Source: CAYVTM01 sp964454645 (GTDB taxonomy: Bacteria; Bacteroidota; Bacteroidia; Sphingobacteriales; Sphingobacteriaceae). Taken from it: a stretch of DNA of 64,000 nt. Positions 55,323 to 63,856 of the stretch are shown piece after piece. The notes below the pieces were generated by a model. The model made no database searches and was not told the DNA's origin. It saw nothing but the letters and a program-made list of their open reading frames with translations. Position numbers and translations under genes: made by a program. The stretch covers positions 1 through 64,000 of the forward strand of contig CAYVTM010000006.1 of NCBI GenBank assembly GCA_964454645.1. Reading direction: 5' to 3'. Each line of letters opens with the position of its first letter. Position 1 is the stretch's first letter.

Positions 55323-56765
55323 TTATTTCTCATTGCTTTGATAAAAATTGCTGAGCCGGTAACCCAGGCTTTCAAGAGATTGGTAGGAATGAAACAAGGT
55401 TTGCCCCCTTTTAATATCAAACCGGAAATTTTGCGTTTTTTCACTTTTATTGTCAAAGGAGCGGGTATGTAAGGTAATATCCTGAGTTCCTTCGGGTAGC
55501 GAAATCCGCGTATAGGAAATTGAATAGGGCAGAGTTTGCCAGTTTCGGGTATCTGCTTTTTCGGTAAAAGCATTAACGATACCTAAGACAGCTCCCAAAT
55601 CCTGGTTTTGATCGCGTAGTGCATATTCGGCGGCTTTCTTAGTCGCTAAACGCAGGAGGGAATTTCCCATTTCCCTAAGCATACGGTCTTCCAATGTTTT
55701 GAAAGCAATCTTATTAATATTTTCGGCTTCCTCTAATTTGAAATTTTGCCCGGCGGCTTTTATATATGCAGAATTATAATAAGGCTTACGCTCTACATAT
55801 TTCGGGAATGAAACTCTGAAAAACTCGAGATCACTTAATCCGGAGCTATTGTCTGATTCATTGGCAGGAAGATAAAAAGGGAAAGTAAGCCCCATTTCTT
55901 CGTTTACAAAAGTAACATACCCTCCCTGACCTTTAATAATGCTGAAGTTAATGCTGTTCTCATCTTTTACGGGACCTAAGCCATTGTTCCAGAAGAAAAT
56001 AATTTCACCTGTGTTTGCGGGCTTTGCCTTATATTTCATGTTGAATTTCCGCTCGAAGAAATCTACTTCGTTGTCGAAGCCGGTTTTATAAGCAGCATGA
56101 ATAATATCTTTTTTTAATTGTTCGGGAACTCCGGTTCCAAATTGTGAAGTATAACTGTTTTCATAAGCTTCAACAGCATTTCTGTATGCAATAAATGCAT
56201 TGTTATAATCGCCATCCGCTTCATAAATCATACCCATTAAATTTAAACCGAAAGCATCTACCGAATAACGATTTTTTTTCTTGTACTTATCGTTGAGTTG
56301 ACTCAGTTTTAAGTTTAATCTTCTGCATTCTACCAATGCCGCATCGTGTTGTTCCAGATGCAGGTAATTGACGGCTTTGTAATAATGCATCAATACCAAT
56401 TCAAAATCTTCGCCTTTGTATTCTAGAGCCATGGGATTACTTACCAAAGAAAGAGCCGTATTTGCGGCATTCTTTCTGTAATCTTCAGCTAGTAAATCTG
56501 CCTGGTTGAAATAAGTATTGCTGACTTCGGAATTGCCCAACATCCATTCAACTGTACCGCGGTTTAAGTTGTATAATAATTTGTTTTTTCCTTTTGGTCC
56601 TTTTTTATCTTTTTCGAGATAAGCCCGGGCTTTTTCAATATTGCCCGATTCGAAATTCGAATTAAACTCAGCTAATTTTTGATAATAGCTTGCACAAGCT
56701 GTCAGCGACAACGATATCAATAAGAAAAGGAAAAGACGAATTGTGTTTTTCAAGGAGAGAATCAT
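55323..56765 (-). CDS. COG3014-like lipoprotein with TPR-type repeats
   Basis: This 480-aa predicted lipoprotein (signal ...LISLSLTAC) has helical TPR-like repeats at ~30-230 (NRGTVEWMLGNSEVSNTYFNQA in parts, HYYKAVNYLHLEQHDAALVECRRL, GDYNNAFIAYRNAVEAYE). A beta-rich C-terminal half follows (FFWNNGLGPVKDENSI, FPKYVERKPYYNSAY). This matches the COG3014 pattern, which in gamma-proteobacteria is found beside LpoB. Here the LpoB-like gene is directly upstream (63 bases). ATG at 56765 starts the signal peptide; an in-frame ATG eight codons earlier is possible. The exact function is unknown. Confidence 0.75.
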   Translation of the reverse strand: MILSLKNTIRLFLFLLISLSLTACASYYQKLAEFNSNFESGNIEKARAYLEKDKKGPKGKNKLLYNLNRGTVEWMLGNSEVSNTYFNQADLLAEDYRKNAANTALSLVSNPMALEYKGEDFELVLMHYYKAVNYLHLEQHDAALVECRRLNLKLSQLNDKYKKKNRYSVDAFGLNLMGMIYEADGDYNNAFIAYRNAVEAYENSYTSQFGTGVPEQLKKDIIHAAYKTGFDNEVDFFERKFNMKYKAKPANTGEIIFFWNNGLGPVKDENSINFSIIKGQGGYVTFVNEEMGLTFPFYLPANESDNSSGLSDLEFFRVSFPKYVERKPYYNSAYIKAAGQNFKLEEAENINKIAFKTLEDRMLREMGNSLLRLATKKAAEYALRDQNQDLGAVLGIVNAFTEKADTRNWQTLPYSISYTRISLPEGTQDITLHTRSFDNKSEKTQNFRFDIKRGQTLFHSYQSLESLGYRLSNFYQSNEK

Positions 56766-56828
56766 TAATCCAATAAAAAAATCTGTCAAATACCTGTATG
56801 AATACAGGCATTTGACAGATAAAGCATA

Positions 56829-57422
56829 TTAGTTTTCGATTGCTTTTTTAATTTTTTTGTCACCAATCCAAACTTTTTCGTTGGTCTCGAGATTAGTTAA
56901 TTCCAAATCGATTTGATAATAAACAACTTTGTTTTTACCATATTGGTCAACAATAGAAGTCATTACTCCATTTAACATAAAGTCGGCACCTTTTTCACGC
57001 CCCCATTGTTTTTTAGTCTCTTCGGAAGAGAAAGTTTGTTGGTCGTTACGCTCTTCGCGTAATTCTTTACGGGCATCTCCTGCCTGGACCACAGATACTA
57101 ATCCGGAGTTAATGAATGCTTTTTCAATATCTTTGATAAAAGTTTCCGGTTCAATATGCTCGGTAGTCTTATTACGAACAGTCCCTACAATAACTACGGG
57201 TTTACGGCTTTTCGCTGCTGTAAAATCGGTCCTCCAGGGACGAGCCATGCAGTCGCTGATCATTTCATTAGATACTAAACGTGAGTCGGTATCGTTCCAT
57301 CTGCCGCTTAAGTCGGTTTGTTGGGAAGGGTCGATACGTTCTACTTTACGTGTTTTACAGGCACTGAATAATAGGGTGCTGGCAGAAAATGCGAGTACAG
57401 CCAGATAAATAGTTTTTTTCAT
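56829..57422 (-). CDS. lpoB: LpoB-like outer-membrane lipoprotein
   Basis: This 197-aa lipoprotein (signal ...LLFSAC) resembles LpoB, the outer-membrane activator of penicillin-binding protein PBP1B in enterobacteria. Seen: DLSGRWNDTDSRLVSNEMI, KPVVIVGTVRNKTTEHI, FINSGLVSVV, and GADFMLNGVMTSIVDQYG. These blocks follow the LpoB fold in order. The partner synthase in Bacteroidota is not established, so the role is inferred. It begins the minus-strand run with the COG3014-like gene, and its promoter region is shared with the divergent LVIVD lipoprotein genes. Confidence 0.82.
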   Translation of the reverse strand: MKKTIYLAVLAFSASTLLFSACKTRKVERIDPSQQTDLSGRWNDTDSRLVSNEMISDCMARPWRTDFTAAKSRKPVVIVGTVRNKTTEHIEPETFIKDIEKAFINSGLVSVVQAGDARKELREERNDQQTFSSEETKKQWGREKGADFMLNGVMTSIVDQYGKNKVVYYQIDLELTNLETNEKVWIGDKKIKKAIEN

Positions 57423-57585
57423 GGGATTTATTTTTTTGTTTTTTCTTTTTGCCTTAGAGGAGGCATCGTTAACTAAGTTTAATCGAATCGTAATTAATTT
57501 TTAGAAACAGATTGGAATATTAGTTAGCCAAATATATAGTATTATTTTTTATCTTCGAGAAACTAAATAAAACTACCCGTTATCT

Positions 57586-58098
57586 ATGAATAGACGTATT
57601 TTAATACTTCTACCCTTACTGGCGCTGCTTCTTTCTGCCTGCCCGGTTTATGAAGGCGGGGAGATAGTACCTCCGACAAATTATACGCCACTGTTTATGC
57701 CACGTTCGCAACTGGAAACATCTATTGCATCTGTAGGGGTACAGAAAACTATTCAGCCCGGAAAGATAGTCCTGTATCAAAATTATATTTATTTGGTGGA
57801 GCGCTACAAAGGAGTACATGTCATCGACAATAGTAATCCTGCCTCCCCGCAGAAAATGAGTTTTATTCGTATTCCGGGATGTATTGATATTGCCATTCGC
57901 AACGATTTATTATTTGCCGACAATGCCGTAGATCTCGTAAGCTTATCCATTCAAAACCCTTTACAAATACAAGTGATTGCTCGCGAAAAGGATGTCTTCC
58001 CGGAAATGAACCCACCGGATATGGGAACGATTCCTGAAATCTATCGTAAAGAAAATCGAAAGCCCGGATTAATAATAGTTGCCTGGAATGAAAAATAA
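57586..58098 (+). CDS. LVIVD-type lipoprotein, N-terminal half
   Basis: This 170-aa lipoprotein (signal MNRRILILLPLLALLLSAC) carries blades of the LVIVD propeller type: PGKIVLYQNYIYLVERYKG, VHVIDNSNPASPQKMSFI, RIPGCIDIAIRNDLLFADNA, then VFPEMNPPD and LIIVAWNEK. In related Bacteroidota proteins, as I recall them, these motifs form the first half of one chain of about 420 aa that continues with GxGGSMARF. Here the chain stops, and the second half is a separate gene one base further on, in another frame. Function unknown; surface or periplasmic beta-propeller. Confidence 0.78.
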   Translation: MNRRILILLPLLALLLSACPVYEGGEIVPPTNYTPLFMPRSQLETSIASVGVQKTIQPGKIVLYQNYIYLVERYKGVHVIDNSNPASPQKMSFIRIPGCIDIAIRNDLLFADNAVDLVSLSIQNPLQIQVIAREKDVFPEMNPPDMGTIPEIYRKENRKPGLIIVAWNEK

Positions 58099-58099
58099 T

Positions 58100-58849
58100 A
58101 TGAAAAGAAAAACCTGTGTGCCAATATTTTTAGTATGCGCTATCACACTCTTTGCAGCATGTAGCAGTAGTAGTGATTCATCTACCGGCCCCCAGGGTAC
58201 GGGAATTGGGGGGTCTTTAGCAAGGTTTGCTATAAATGAAGATAACCTGTATATCCTTTCCGGAGAGAAGTTAATTACCTATCACATCAATCCGAATGCT
58301 TCACTTAGTAAAGCGAAAGTGGATGCAGTAGGAAGCGATAGCGAAACACTGTTTTCATTGGGAGATATCTTATTTGTAGGAGCTTCAAGCGGTATGCGTA
58401 TTTTCTCTATAAATGCGCAGGGTTTGCCTTTATATGAATCGTTTTATAGTCATGTTTTAAGTTGCGACCCTGTTGTAGCCGATACGAACTATGCTTATCT
58501 TACCCTAAACAATCAAAGTGCTTTCCGTTGTTCAAGAGGAGTAAATCGCTTGGAGATTATTGATATTTCCAATCTGAAAAAACCGCAGCTCGAAAACTTT
58601 TATGGCATGACCAGCCCCAAAGGATTGGCAAAGGATGGTAACCTGCTGTTTGTATGCGACAATCAATTGAAAGTGTACAATGCGGCAAATGTCGATTCCC
58701 TGAAATTGCTACATACTTTTCCCGTCCTGGCAAATGATGTGATTGCCTATAATGGTTTATTAATTTTAACAGCCGATAATGGCTTGTTTCAGTATAACTA
58801 CGATGGAGCGAATTTGACTTATCTGAGCTCAATACTAAAAGAATTTTAA
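58100..58849 (+). CDS. LVIVD-type lipoprotein, C-terminal half with own signal
   Basis: This 249-aa product has its own lipoprotein signal (MKRKTCVPIFLVCAITLFAAC) and a Ser-rich spacer. The second half of the LVIVD propeller follows: GTGIGGSLARFAI, ETLFSLGDILFVGASSGMRI, SHVLSCDPVVADTNYAYLTL, GMTSPKGLAKDGNLLFVCDN and a final LFQYNYDG blade. ATG at 58100 is preferred (signal peptide begins there, one base after the preceding stop); ATG at 58088 overlaps the upstream gene. The clean second lipobox argues against a simple frameshift. The outer-membrane protein gene follows 7 bases later. Confidence 0.78.
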   Translation: MKRKTCVPIFLVCAITLFAACSSSSDSSTGPQGTGIGGSLARFAINEDNLYILSGEKLITYHINPNASLSKAKVDAVGSDSETLFSLGDILFVGASSGMRIFSINAQGLPLYESFYSHVLSCDPVVADTNYAYLTLNNQSAFRCSRGVNRLEIIDISNLKKPQLENFYGMTSPKGLAKDGNLLFVCDNQLKVYNAANVDSLKLLHTFPVLANDVIAYNGLLILTADNGLFQYNYDGANLTYLSSILKEF

Positions 58850-58856
58850 AATAGAT

Positions 58857-59516
58857 ATGAAAAAACTAATTATTATTTCGTTGCTTGTTTTGCCGGCGGC
58901 TTTTTCTGCAAAGGCACAGATGGACTCGACCGTAATGAGTAAAAATTCGGTTTGGGTGCACGGACTTAGTTATTTTTGGGGGCATTTTCGGGCCGAATTT
59001 GATTATTCTCTGAAAGATGGCAAGAATGGAATCGTTATGATGCCATTGATTTATTTTGATAATAATGGAGCAAATGAGGACAATAATATGGGAGAAAATA
59101 ATTACAATCTGGAGGGATATGGTCTTGATATTGCTTACCGCCATTATTTAAAATTAGATGATGAAAGTAAGCAAATAGGGTATATCAAAGCAGGCTTAGG
59201 GTATTCTTATCTGAAATATTCTTTCAAAGCTAATGGATGGTTCAATTATATCGGTTCGGATGGATTAACCTATTCGGAATTCCGGCTCGGAGATCAAACC
59301 CAAACGAACAATCGGATGGATGCCTTTATGTTATTTGGTATTAAACGTGATTTGAAAGTGGGCTTTTATATTGATTATTATGCCGGCTTCGTGTATAAGA
59401 AATCATTCGTTTCTAAAACATATGAAAGAATTGTTGATGGCTCCGATCTGTTTTCCGATCACAGTGTTACCGGTGTTATGCCAAGACTGGGGATTTCGCT
59501 GGGATTTTATTTGTAA
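58857..59516 (+). CDS. Predicted outer-membrane beta-barrel protein
   Basis: I do not recognise a named family. The 219-aa protein has a signal peptide ending ...AFSAKAQ and a mature part of alternating aromatic and polar residues (YFWGHFRAEFDYSLKDG, GYGLDIAYRHYLKL, KAGLGYSYLKYSF). It ends in a barrel-type strand GISLGFYL, as expected for a small outer-membrane barrel. It is the third gene of the run with the two LVIVD lipoproteins, so the three products may work together at the outer membrane; this is inference. Confidence 0.75.
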   Translation: MKKLIIISLLVLPAAFSAKAQMDSTVMSKNSVWVHGLSYFWGHFRAEFDYSLKDGKNGIVMMPLIYFDNNGANEDNNMGENNYNLEGYGLDIAYRHYLKLDDESKQIGYIKAGLGYSYLKYSFKANGWFNYIGSDGLTYSEFRLGDQTQTNNRMDAFMLFGIKRDLKVGFYIDYYAGFVYKKSFVSKTYERIVDGSDLFSDHSVTGVMPRLGISLGFYL

Positions 59517-59593
59517 AGACTTAGCGAATTGAACAAGGCTTTCCTTAACACTACTATATACTATAAAAGCACGAGATATTTTTTTATTTTTGT

Positions 59594-59620
59594 AATCCCC
59601 GGACCTAATGTCCGGGGATT
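59594..59620 (+). other. GC-rich hairpin just before valS
   Basis: AATCCCCGGAC (59594-59604) and GTCCGGGGATT (59610-59620) form an 11-bp perfect stem with loop CTAAT, ending 11 bases before the valS ATG. TATTTTTG, a full -7-type box, lies just upstream at 59585-59592, so the hairpin would sit at or near the 5' end of the valS mRNA. A terminator for the upstream genes, with the weak tail CTTAATTTT, is the other reading. Confidence 0.7.
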
Positions 59621-59631
59621 CTTAATTTTAA

Positions 59632-62280
59632 ATGAGTATACCGAAAACCTATAATCCACGCGAAGCAGAAGAGAAGTGGTACAGCTATTGGCTTGAGCAC
59701 AAATTTTTTAAATCGACACCCGATGATCGTGAGCCTTACACGATTGTGATGCCACCGCCCAATGTGACGGGTGTATTGCATATGGGGCATATGCTGAATA
59801 ATACGATTCAGGATGTGTTGATTCGCCGCGCACGTATGCAGGGGAAAAATGCCTGCTGGGTTCCCGGAACCGACCATGCTTCCATCGCTACCGAAGCGAA
59901 AGTGGTTGCTATGCTTAAAGATCAAGGTTTAGAGAAGAAAGCAATCGGTCGCGAAGCCTTTTTGGAATATGCTTACGAATGGAAAAATAAATACGGAGGT
60001 ATCATCCTCGAACAGCTGAAAAAATTGGGGGCATCCTGCGATTGGGACCGTACACGGTTTACCATGGATCCGGCATTGTCGGAAGCGGTAATCGATACTT
60101 TTATACACTTACATAAGAAAGGCCTGGTATATCGCGGAATACGTATGGTAAACTGGGATCCGAAAGGCTTAACAGCTGTTTCCGATGAAGAAGTAATTCG
60201 TAAAGAAGTCAATCAGAAATTATATTATATCAATTATAAAATTGTTGGAGAAGAGACCTCGCTGACTATTGCAACAACACGCCCGGAAACCATCATGGCC
60301 GATACTGCGGTATGCATTCATCCGCTCGATGAGCGCTTTAAGCACTTACATGGGAAGAAAGTTTTTGTTCCTTTAATCCAACGGGAGATTCCTGTTATTC
60401 TGGATGAATACGTGAGCATGGATTTTGGTACAGGCTGTTTGAAAGTAACACCGGCGCACGATTTGAACGACTATGAACTGGGTATCAAACATAAATTACC
60501 CATAATTGATATTTTGAATGATGATGGTTCGCTCAATGAGAAAGCGGAAATATTAATAGGGGAAGATCGTTTTGCTGCACGTAAAAAAATTGTAGCAATG
60601 CTGGAAGATGCAGGACAATTAGTAAAGGTAGAAGATTATAAATCTCAGGTAGGTTATTCCGAACGAACCGATGCCGTTATCGAACCGAAACTTTCATTGC
60701 AATGGTTTGTGAAGATGGAGGAAATGGCGAAACCCGCATTGGCCTATGTATTGGAAGGAGAGGTGAAACTAATTCCTGATAAGTTTATCAATACCTATAA
60801 ACATTGGATGGAGAATGTGAAGGACTGGTGTATCTCACGTCAGCTGTGGTGGGGACAACGTATTCCTGCATGGTATGCACCCGATGGGGAATATGTGATT
60901 GCTAAAACTGCGGAAGAATCCTTGTTTTTATTTCAGGCAAAATCAAATGCCTATGCATCGCTGAAGGCGGATGATTTATCGCAGGATGAAGATGTAGTAG
61001 ATACCTGGTTTTCTTCCTGGTTATGGCCTTTGTCGGTATTCGATCCGGAAGTATGCGGTAATCCTGATGCCAAAGGAAATGCAGATGTTAATTATTATTA
61101 CCCGACCAACGATTTAGTGACAGCTCCTGAAATTCTTTTCTTTTGGGTAGCGCGAATGATTATGGCAGGGCATGAATTCAGAGAGGAAGCCCCTTTTAAA
61201 AATGTATACCTGACAGGTATCGTTCGGGATAAACAAGGACGTAAAATGTCGAAATCATTGGGAAATTCCCCCGACCCGATCGACCTGATTGAAAAATACG
61301 GTGCGGATGGTGTGCGTGTCGGGATGCTCTTATGTTCTCCGGCAGGAAACGATCTAATGTTTGATGAATCCTATTGTGAACAGGGAAGAAATTTTTCAAA
61401 TAAGATATGGAATGCTTTTCGTTTGTTGAAAGGATGGGAAACAGATAAAAGCTTGGTGAATCCGAATGCTGTAAGTATAGCATGGTTCTGCAACCGATTC
61501 GACGAAGCTCTGAAAGAAATTGAGTCTCATTTTGATCAATATCGTTTGTCGGAAGCTTTGATGGCTACGTACAAACTGGTATGGGATGATTTCTGTTCCT
61601 GGTATCTGGAAATGGTAAAGCCTGCTTACCAACAGCCGATCGATGCTGAAAGTTATGCCGCTACGGTTTCTTTCTTCGAAGAAATTCTGAAACTCATTCA
61701 TCCTTATATGCCTTTCCTGTCGGAGGAGCTTTGGCATGATGAAGAGGTATTTGGCCCCCGTACTGCAAACGATTGTTGTATTGTCGCAGCTTATCCAAAA
61801 AGCAAAGCAGGTGATGCCGCACTTTTAAAGGAAATGGAAATCGTGAAAACGATTATTTCCGAAATACGGAATACCAGAAATGCAAAACAGATATCTCCGA
61901 AAGAAGCTTTGAATCTGTTGATACAATCGAACTCGGGTATCAATTATCAAAACTACATTTATATTATACAAAAGCTTGCGAATATTCAGGAAGTAAGTTT
62001 CGTAAAAGAAAAAGTGGCACAGGCAAGCTCTTTTCTTGCCGGTACAGACGAATTTTTTATTCCCCTTGCGAATGCTCTTGATCCGGAAGTTGAAAAGGAG
62101 CGGATTCATAAAGAGCTCGATTATCTGAGAGGTTTTTTAAAGTCAGTAGATGTGAAATTATCGAACGAACGCTTTGTGCAAAATGCAAAAGCTGAGATCA
62201 TTGAAAACGAAAGGAAGAAAAAAGCTGATGCGGAGCAGAAGATAAAGATACTCGAAGAAAGTCTGAAGCAAATAAGTTAA
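59632..62280 (+). CDS. valS: Valyl-tRNA synthetase
   Basis: This class I aminoacyl-tRNA synthetase charges tRNA-Val. The 882-aa protein has the N-terminal PREAEEKWYSYW, the HIGH-type site HMGH (50-53, in TGVLHMGHMLNNTIQD) and the editing domain (~190-340, TTRPETIMADTAVC). It also has WWGQRIPAWYAP and the KMSKS loop (538-542, GRKMSKSLGNSPDP). It ends in an anticodon-binding domain and the C-terminal coiled coil (~810-882, LDPEVEKERIHKELDYL). All expected domains are present. A short GC-rich hairpin lies just before the start. The stop overlaps the convergent nuclease-fold gene by 4 bases. Confidence 0.98.
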   Translation: MSIPKTYNPREAEEKWYSYWLEHKFFKSTPDDREPYTIVMPPPNVTGVLHMGHMLNNTIQDVLIRRARMQGKNACWVPGTDHASIATEAKVVAMLKDQGLEKKAIGREAFLEYAYEWKNKYGGIILEQLKKLGASCDWDRTRFTMDPALSEAVIDTFIHLHKKGLVYRGIRMVNWDPKGLTAVSDEEVIRKEVNQKLYYINYKIVGEETSLTIATTRPETIMADTAVCIHPLDERFKHLHGKKVFVPLIQREIPVILDEYVSMDFGTGCLKVTPAHDLNDYELGIKHKLPIIDILNDDGSLNEKAEILIGEDRFAARKKIVAMLEDAGQLVKVEDYKSQVGYSERTDAVIEPKLSLQWFVKMEEMAKPALAYVLEGEVKLIPDKFINTYKHWMENVKDWCISRQLWWGQRIPAWYAPDGEYVIAKTAEESLFLFQAKSNAYASLKADDLSQDEDVVDTWFSSWLWPLSVFDPEVCGNPDAKGNADVNYYYPTNDLVTAPEILFFWVARMIMAGHEFREEAPFKNVYLTGIVRDKQGRKMSKSLGNSPDPIDLIEKYGADGVRVGMLLCSPAGNDLMFDESYCEQGRNFSNKIWNAFRLLKGWETDKSLVNPNAVSIAWFCNRFDEALKEIESHFDQYRLSEALMATYKLVWDDFCSWYLEMVKPAYQQPIDAESYAATVSFFEEILKLIHPYMPFLSEELWHDEEVFGPRTANDCCIVAAYPKSKAGDAALLKEMEIVKTIISEIRNTRNAKQISPKEALNLLIQSNSGINYQNYIYIIQKLANIQEVSFVKEKVAQASSFLAGTDEFFIPLANALDPEVEKERIHKELDYLRGFLKSVDVKLSNERFVQNAKAEIIENERKKKADAEQKIKILEESLKQIS

Positions 62281-62729
62281 GCCATCTCCCAGGTTTCGAG
62301 ATCGCAATATTCCCAGTTACCCTCTTCGTAATCCATTCGGCAGAGATAATGTGCAATGCCATTGCTGAGTAGGATATAAGGCACCCGGTGTATGAAATTA
62401 TAACGAATTGCCTGCTCAAAAACTTTTTCGTCAATGCTGATCTGTGGGGCTTTACACTCTGCCAATAGCACAGGTTGTGTATTGCGATCGTAAACCAAAA
62501 TATCGCTTCGTTTTTGTTTGCCGTGTAAACGCAGCCCCGACTCAAGCTTGATAAGTCCTTTTGGAATGTTTTTTTCCTGAATTAAATACTGTACGACATG
62601 TTGGCGTACCCATTCCTCCGGACTTAACCGGATTTTCTTTTTACGTATTTCATCGAATACATAAACCGTATCGTCTTCGCGACTGAGTTTAAAACTGTAC
62701 GCAGGAAAGTTTAATCGTGGGAAATTCAT
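62277..62729 (-). CDS. HsdR N-terminal-like (PD-D/ExK fold) stand-alone protein
   Basis: This 150-aa protein resembles the N-terminal nuclease domain of type I restriction subunit HsdR (HSDR_N_2 type) but stands alone. The core reads RSDILVYD ... PVLLAECKAP, giving the D and E-x-K of a PD-(D/E)xK site, followed by QAIRYNFIHRVPYILLSNG. Such single-domain proteins are common beside holA in Bacteroidota; no helicase, methylase or specificity subunit is nearby, so this is not a restriction system. Nuclease activity is possible but unproven. Confidence 0.85.
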   Translation of the reverse strand: MNFPRLNFPAYSFKLSREDDTVYVFDEIRKKKIRLSPEEWVRQHVVQYLIQEKNIPKGLIKLESGLRLHGKQKRSDILVYDRNTQPVLLAECKAPQISIDEKVFEQAIRYNFIHRVPYILLSNGIAHYLCRMDYEEGNWEYCDLETWEMA

Positions 62730-62808
62730 AAGCGAAGATGCTTAAATCTGCCGAGTATAGAAAGGGTATCTTGCTGAAATATTTTATGAAATCTAGTATA
62801 TTTGAAAC

Positions 62809-63831
62809 ATGACCGCCGAAGATATTTTAAAAGATATTAAGAACCGACAATTTAAGCCCATCTACTTTTTGCATGGAGAGGAGTCGTATTATATTGATCG
62901 TATAACCGATGCAATCGAAAGTAAAGTATTAAATGATGCTGAAAAAGGATTTAATCAGACCATCTTGTACGGTAAAGATACCGATCTGATGACCATCTTA
63001 AATGCTGCCAAACGTTTCCCGATGATGTCGGAATATCAGGTAGTGATTGTGAAAGAAGCCCAGAATATTAAATTCGGGAAAGAAGGGCAGAAAGAGAAAG
63101 ATCCCTTTGCCGCTTATCTGGAGAATCCTTTGAAAAGTACTTTGCTGGTCTTCTGTCATAAATACGGCAGTTTGGATAAGCGATTGAAGATAGCTAAGCT
63201 GATTGATAAAAACGGAGTTTTATTCGAGTCTAAAAAACTATACGATAATCAATTAGCCGATTGGGTAAGCAAATATCTTTCTGCAAAGGCTTATACAATC
63301 GAACCCAAAGCAGCGGCTATGGTTGCCGAGTACCTGGGTGCCGACTTATCGAAAATTGCCAACGAACTGGAAAAACTGATGATCAATCTGAAAGAACGTA
63401 TGGATATCACACTGGATGATATCGAACGGAATATTGGTATCAGTAAAGAGTTCAATACCTTTGAGCTTACTACGGCTCTGGGGAAAAAGCAAGTCTTAAA
63501 AGCCAATCAGATTATCGGTTACTTTGCCGCTAATAAAAAAGATAACCCTTTTGTAGTAATATTGGGAACCCTGAATAATTATTTCACCAAACTTTTTGCG
63601 TATCATTTTTTAGCCGATAAATCGAAAGCATCGGTAGCTGCGGCATTAAAAGTGAATCCTTTTTTTGTGAGTGATTACGAAACAGCAGCAAGGAATTATC
63701 CACCTGAAAAAGTATTCTCGGTAATTTCTCTCTTGCGCAGTTACGATTTAAAAGCCAAAGGAGTTGATAATACGGGAAATACGGAGGAGGGAGAGTTGAT
63801 GAAGGAATTGGTTTTTCAAATTTTACATTAA
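62809..63831 (+). CDS. holA: DNA polymerase III subunit delta HolA
   Basis: This 340-aa clamp-loader delta subunit opens the sliding clamp. It has the family N terminus IYFLHGEESYYIDRITDAI, then RFPMMSEYQVVIVKEAQNI, LEKLMINLKERMDITLDDIERNIG, and the C-terminal collar region with the FELTTALGKKQVLKA helix. Delta lacks a working Walker A, as here. It diverges from the HsdR-N-like gene with about 80 bases between, and the EVE-domain gene follows after 25 bases. Confidence 0.95.
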   Translation: MTAEDILKDIKNRQFKPIYFLHGEESYYIDRITDAIESKVLNDAEKGFNQTILYGKDTDLMTILNAAKRFPMMSEYQVVIVKEAQNIKFGKEGQKEKDPFAAYLENPLKSTLLVFCHKYGSLDKRLKIAKLIDKNGVLFESKKLYDNQLADWVSKYLSAKAYTIEPKAAAMVAEYLGADLSKIANELEKLMINLKERMDITLDDIERNIGISKEFNTFELTTALGKKQVLKANQIIGYFAANKKDNPFVVILGTLNNYFTKLFAYHFLADKSKASVAAALKVNPFFVSDYETAARNYPPEKVFSVISLLRSYDLKAKGVDNTGNTEEGELMKELVFQILH

Positions 63832-63856
63832 TAAAACAGATACATAAAAAATTACT

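Noticed and set aside
59517..59631. T-box riboswitch before valS
   Set aside because: The leader is too short and has no T-box sequence or antiterminator pairing; only a single 11-bp hairpin is present.
62277..62729. Type I restriction-modification system
   Set aside because: Only an HsdR-N-like domain is present, with no helicase, methylase or specificity gene; the gene sits between valS and holA.
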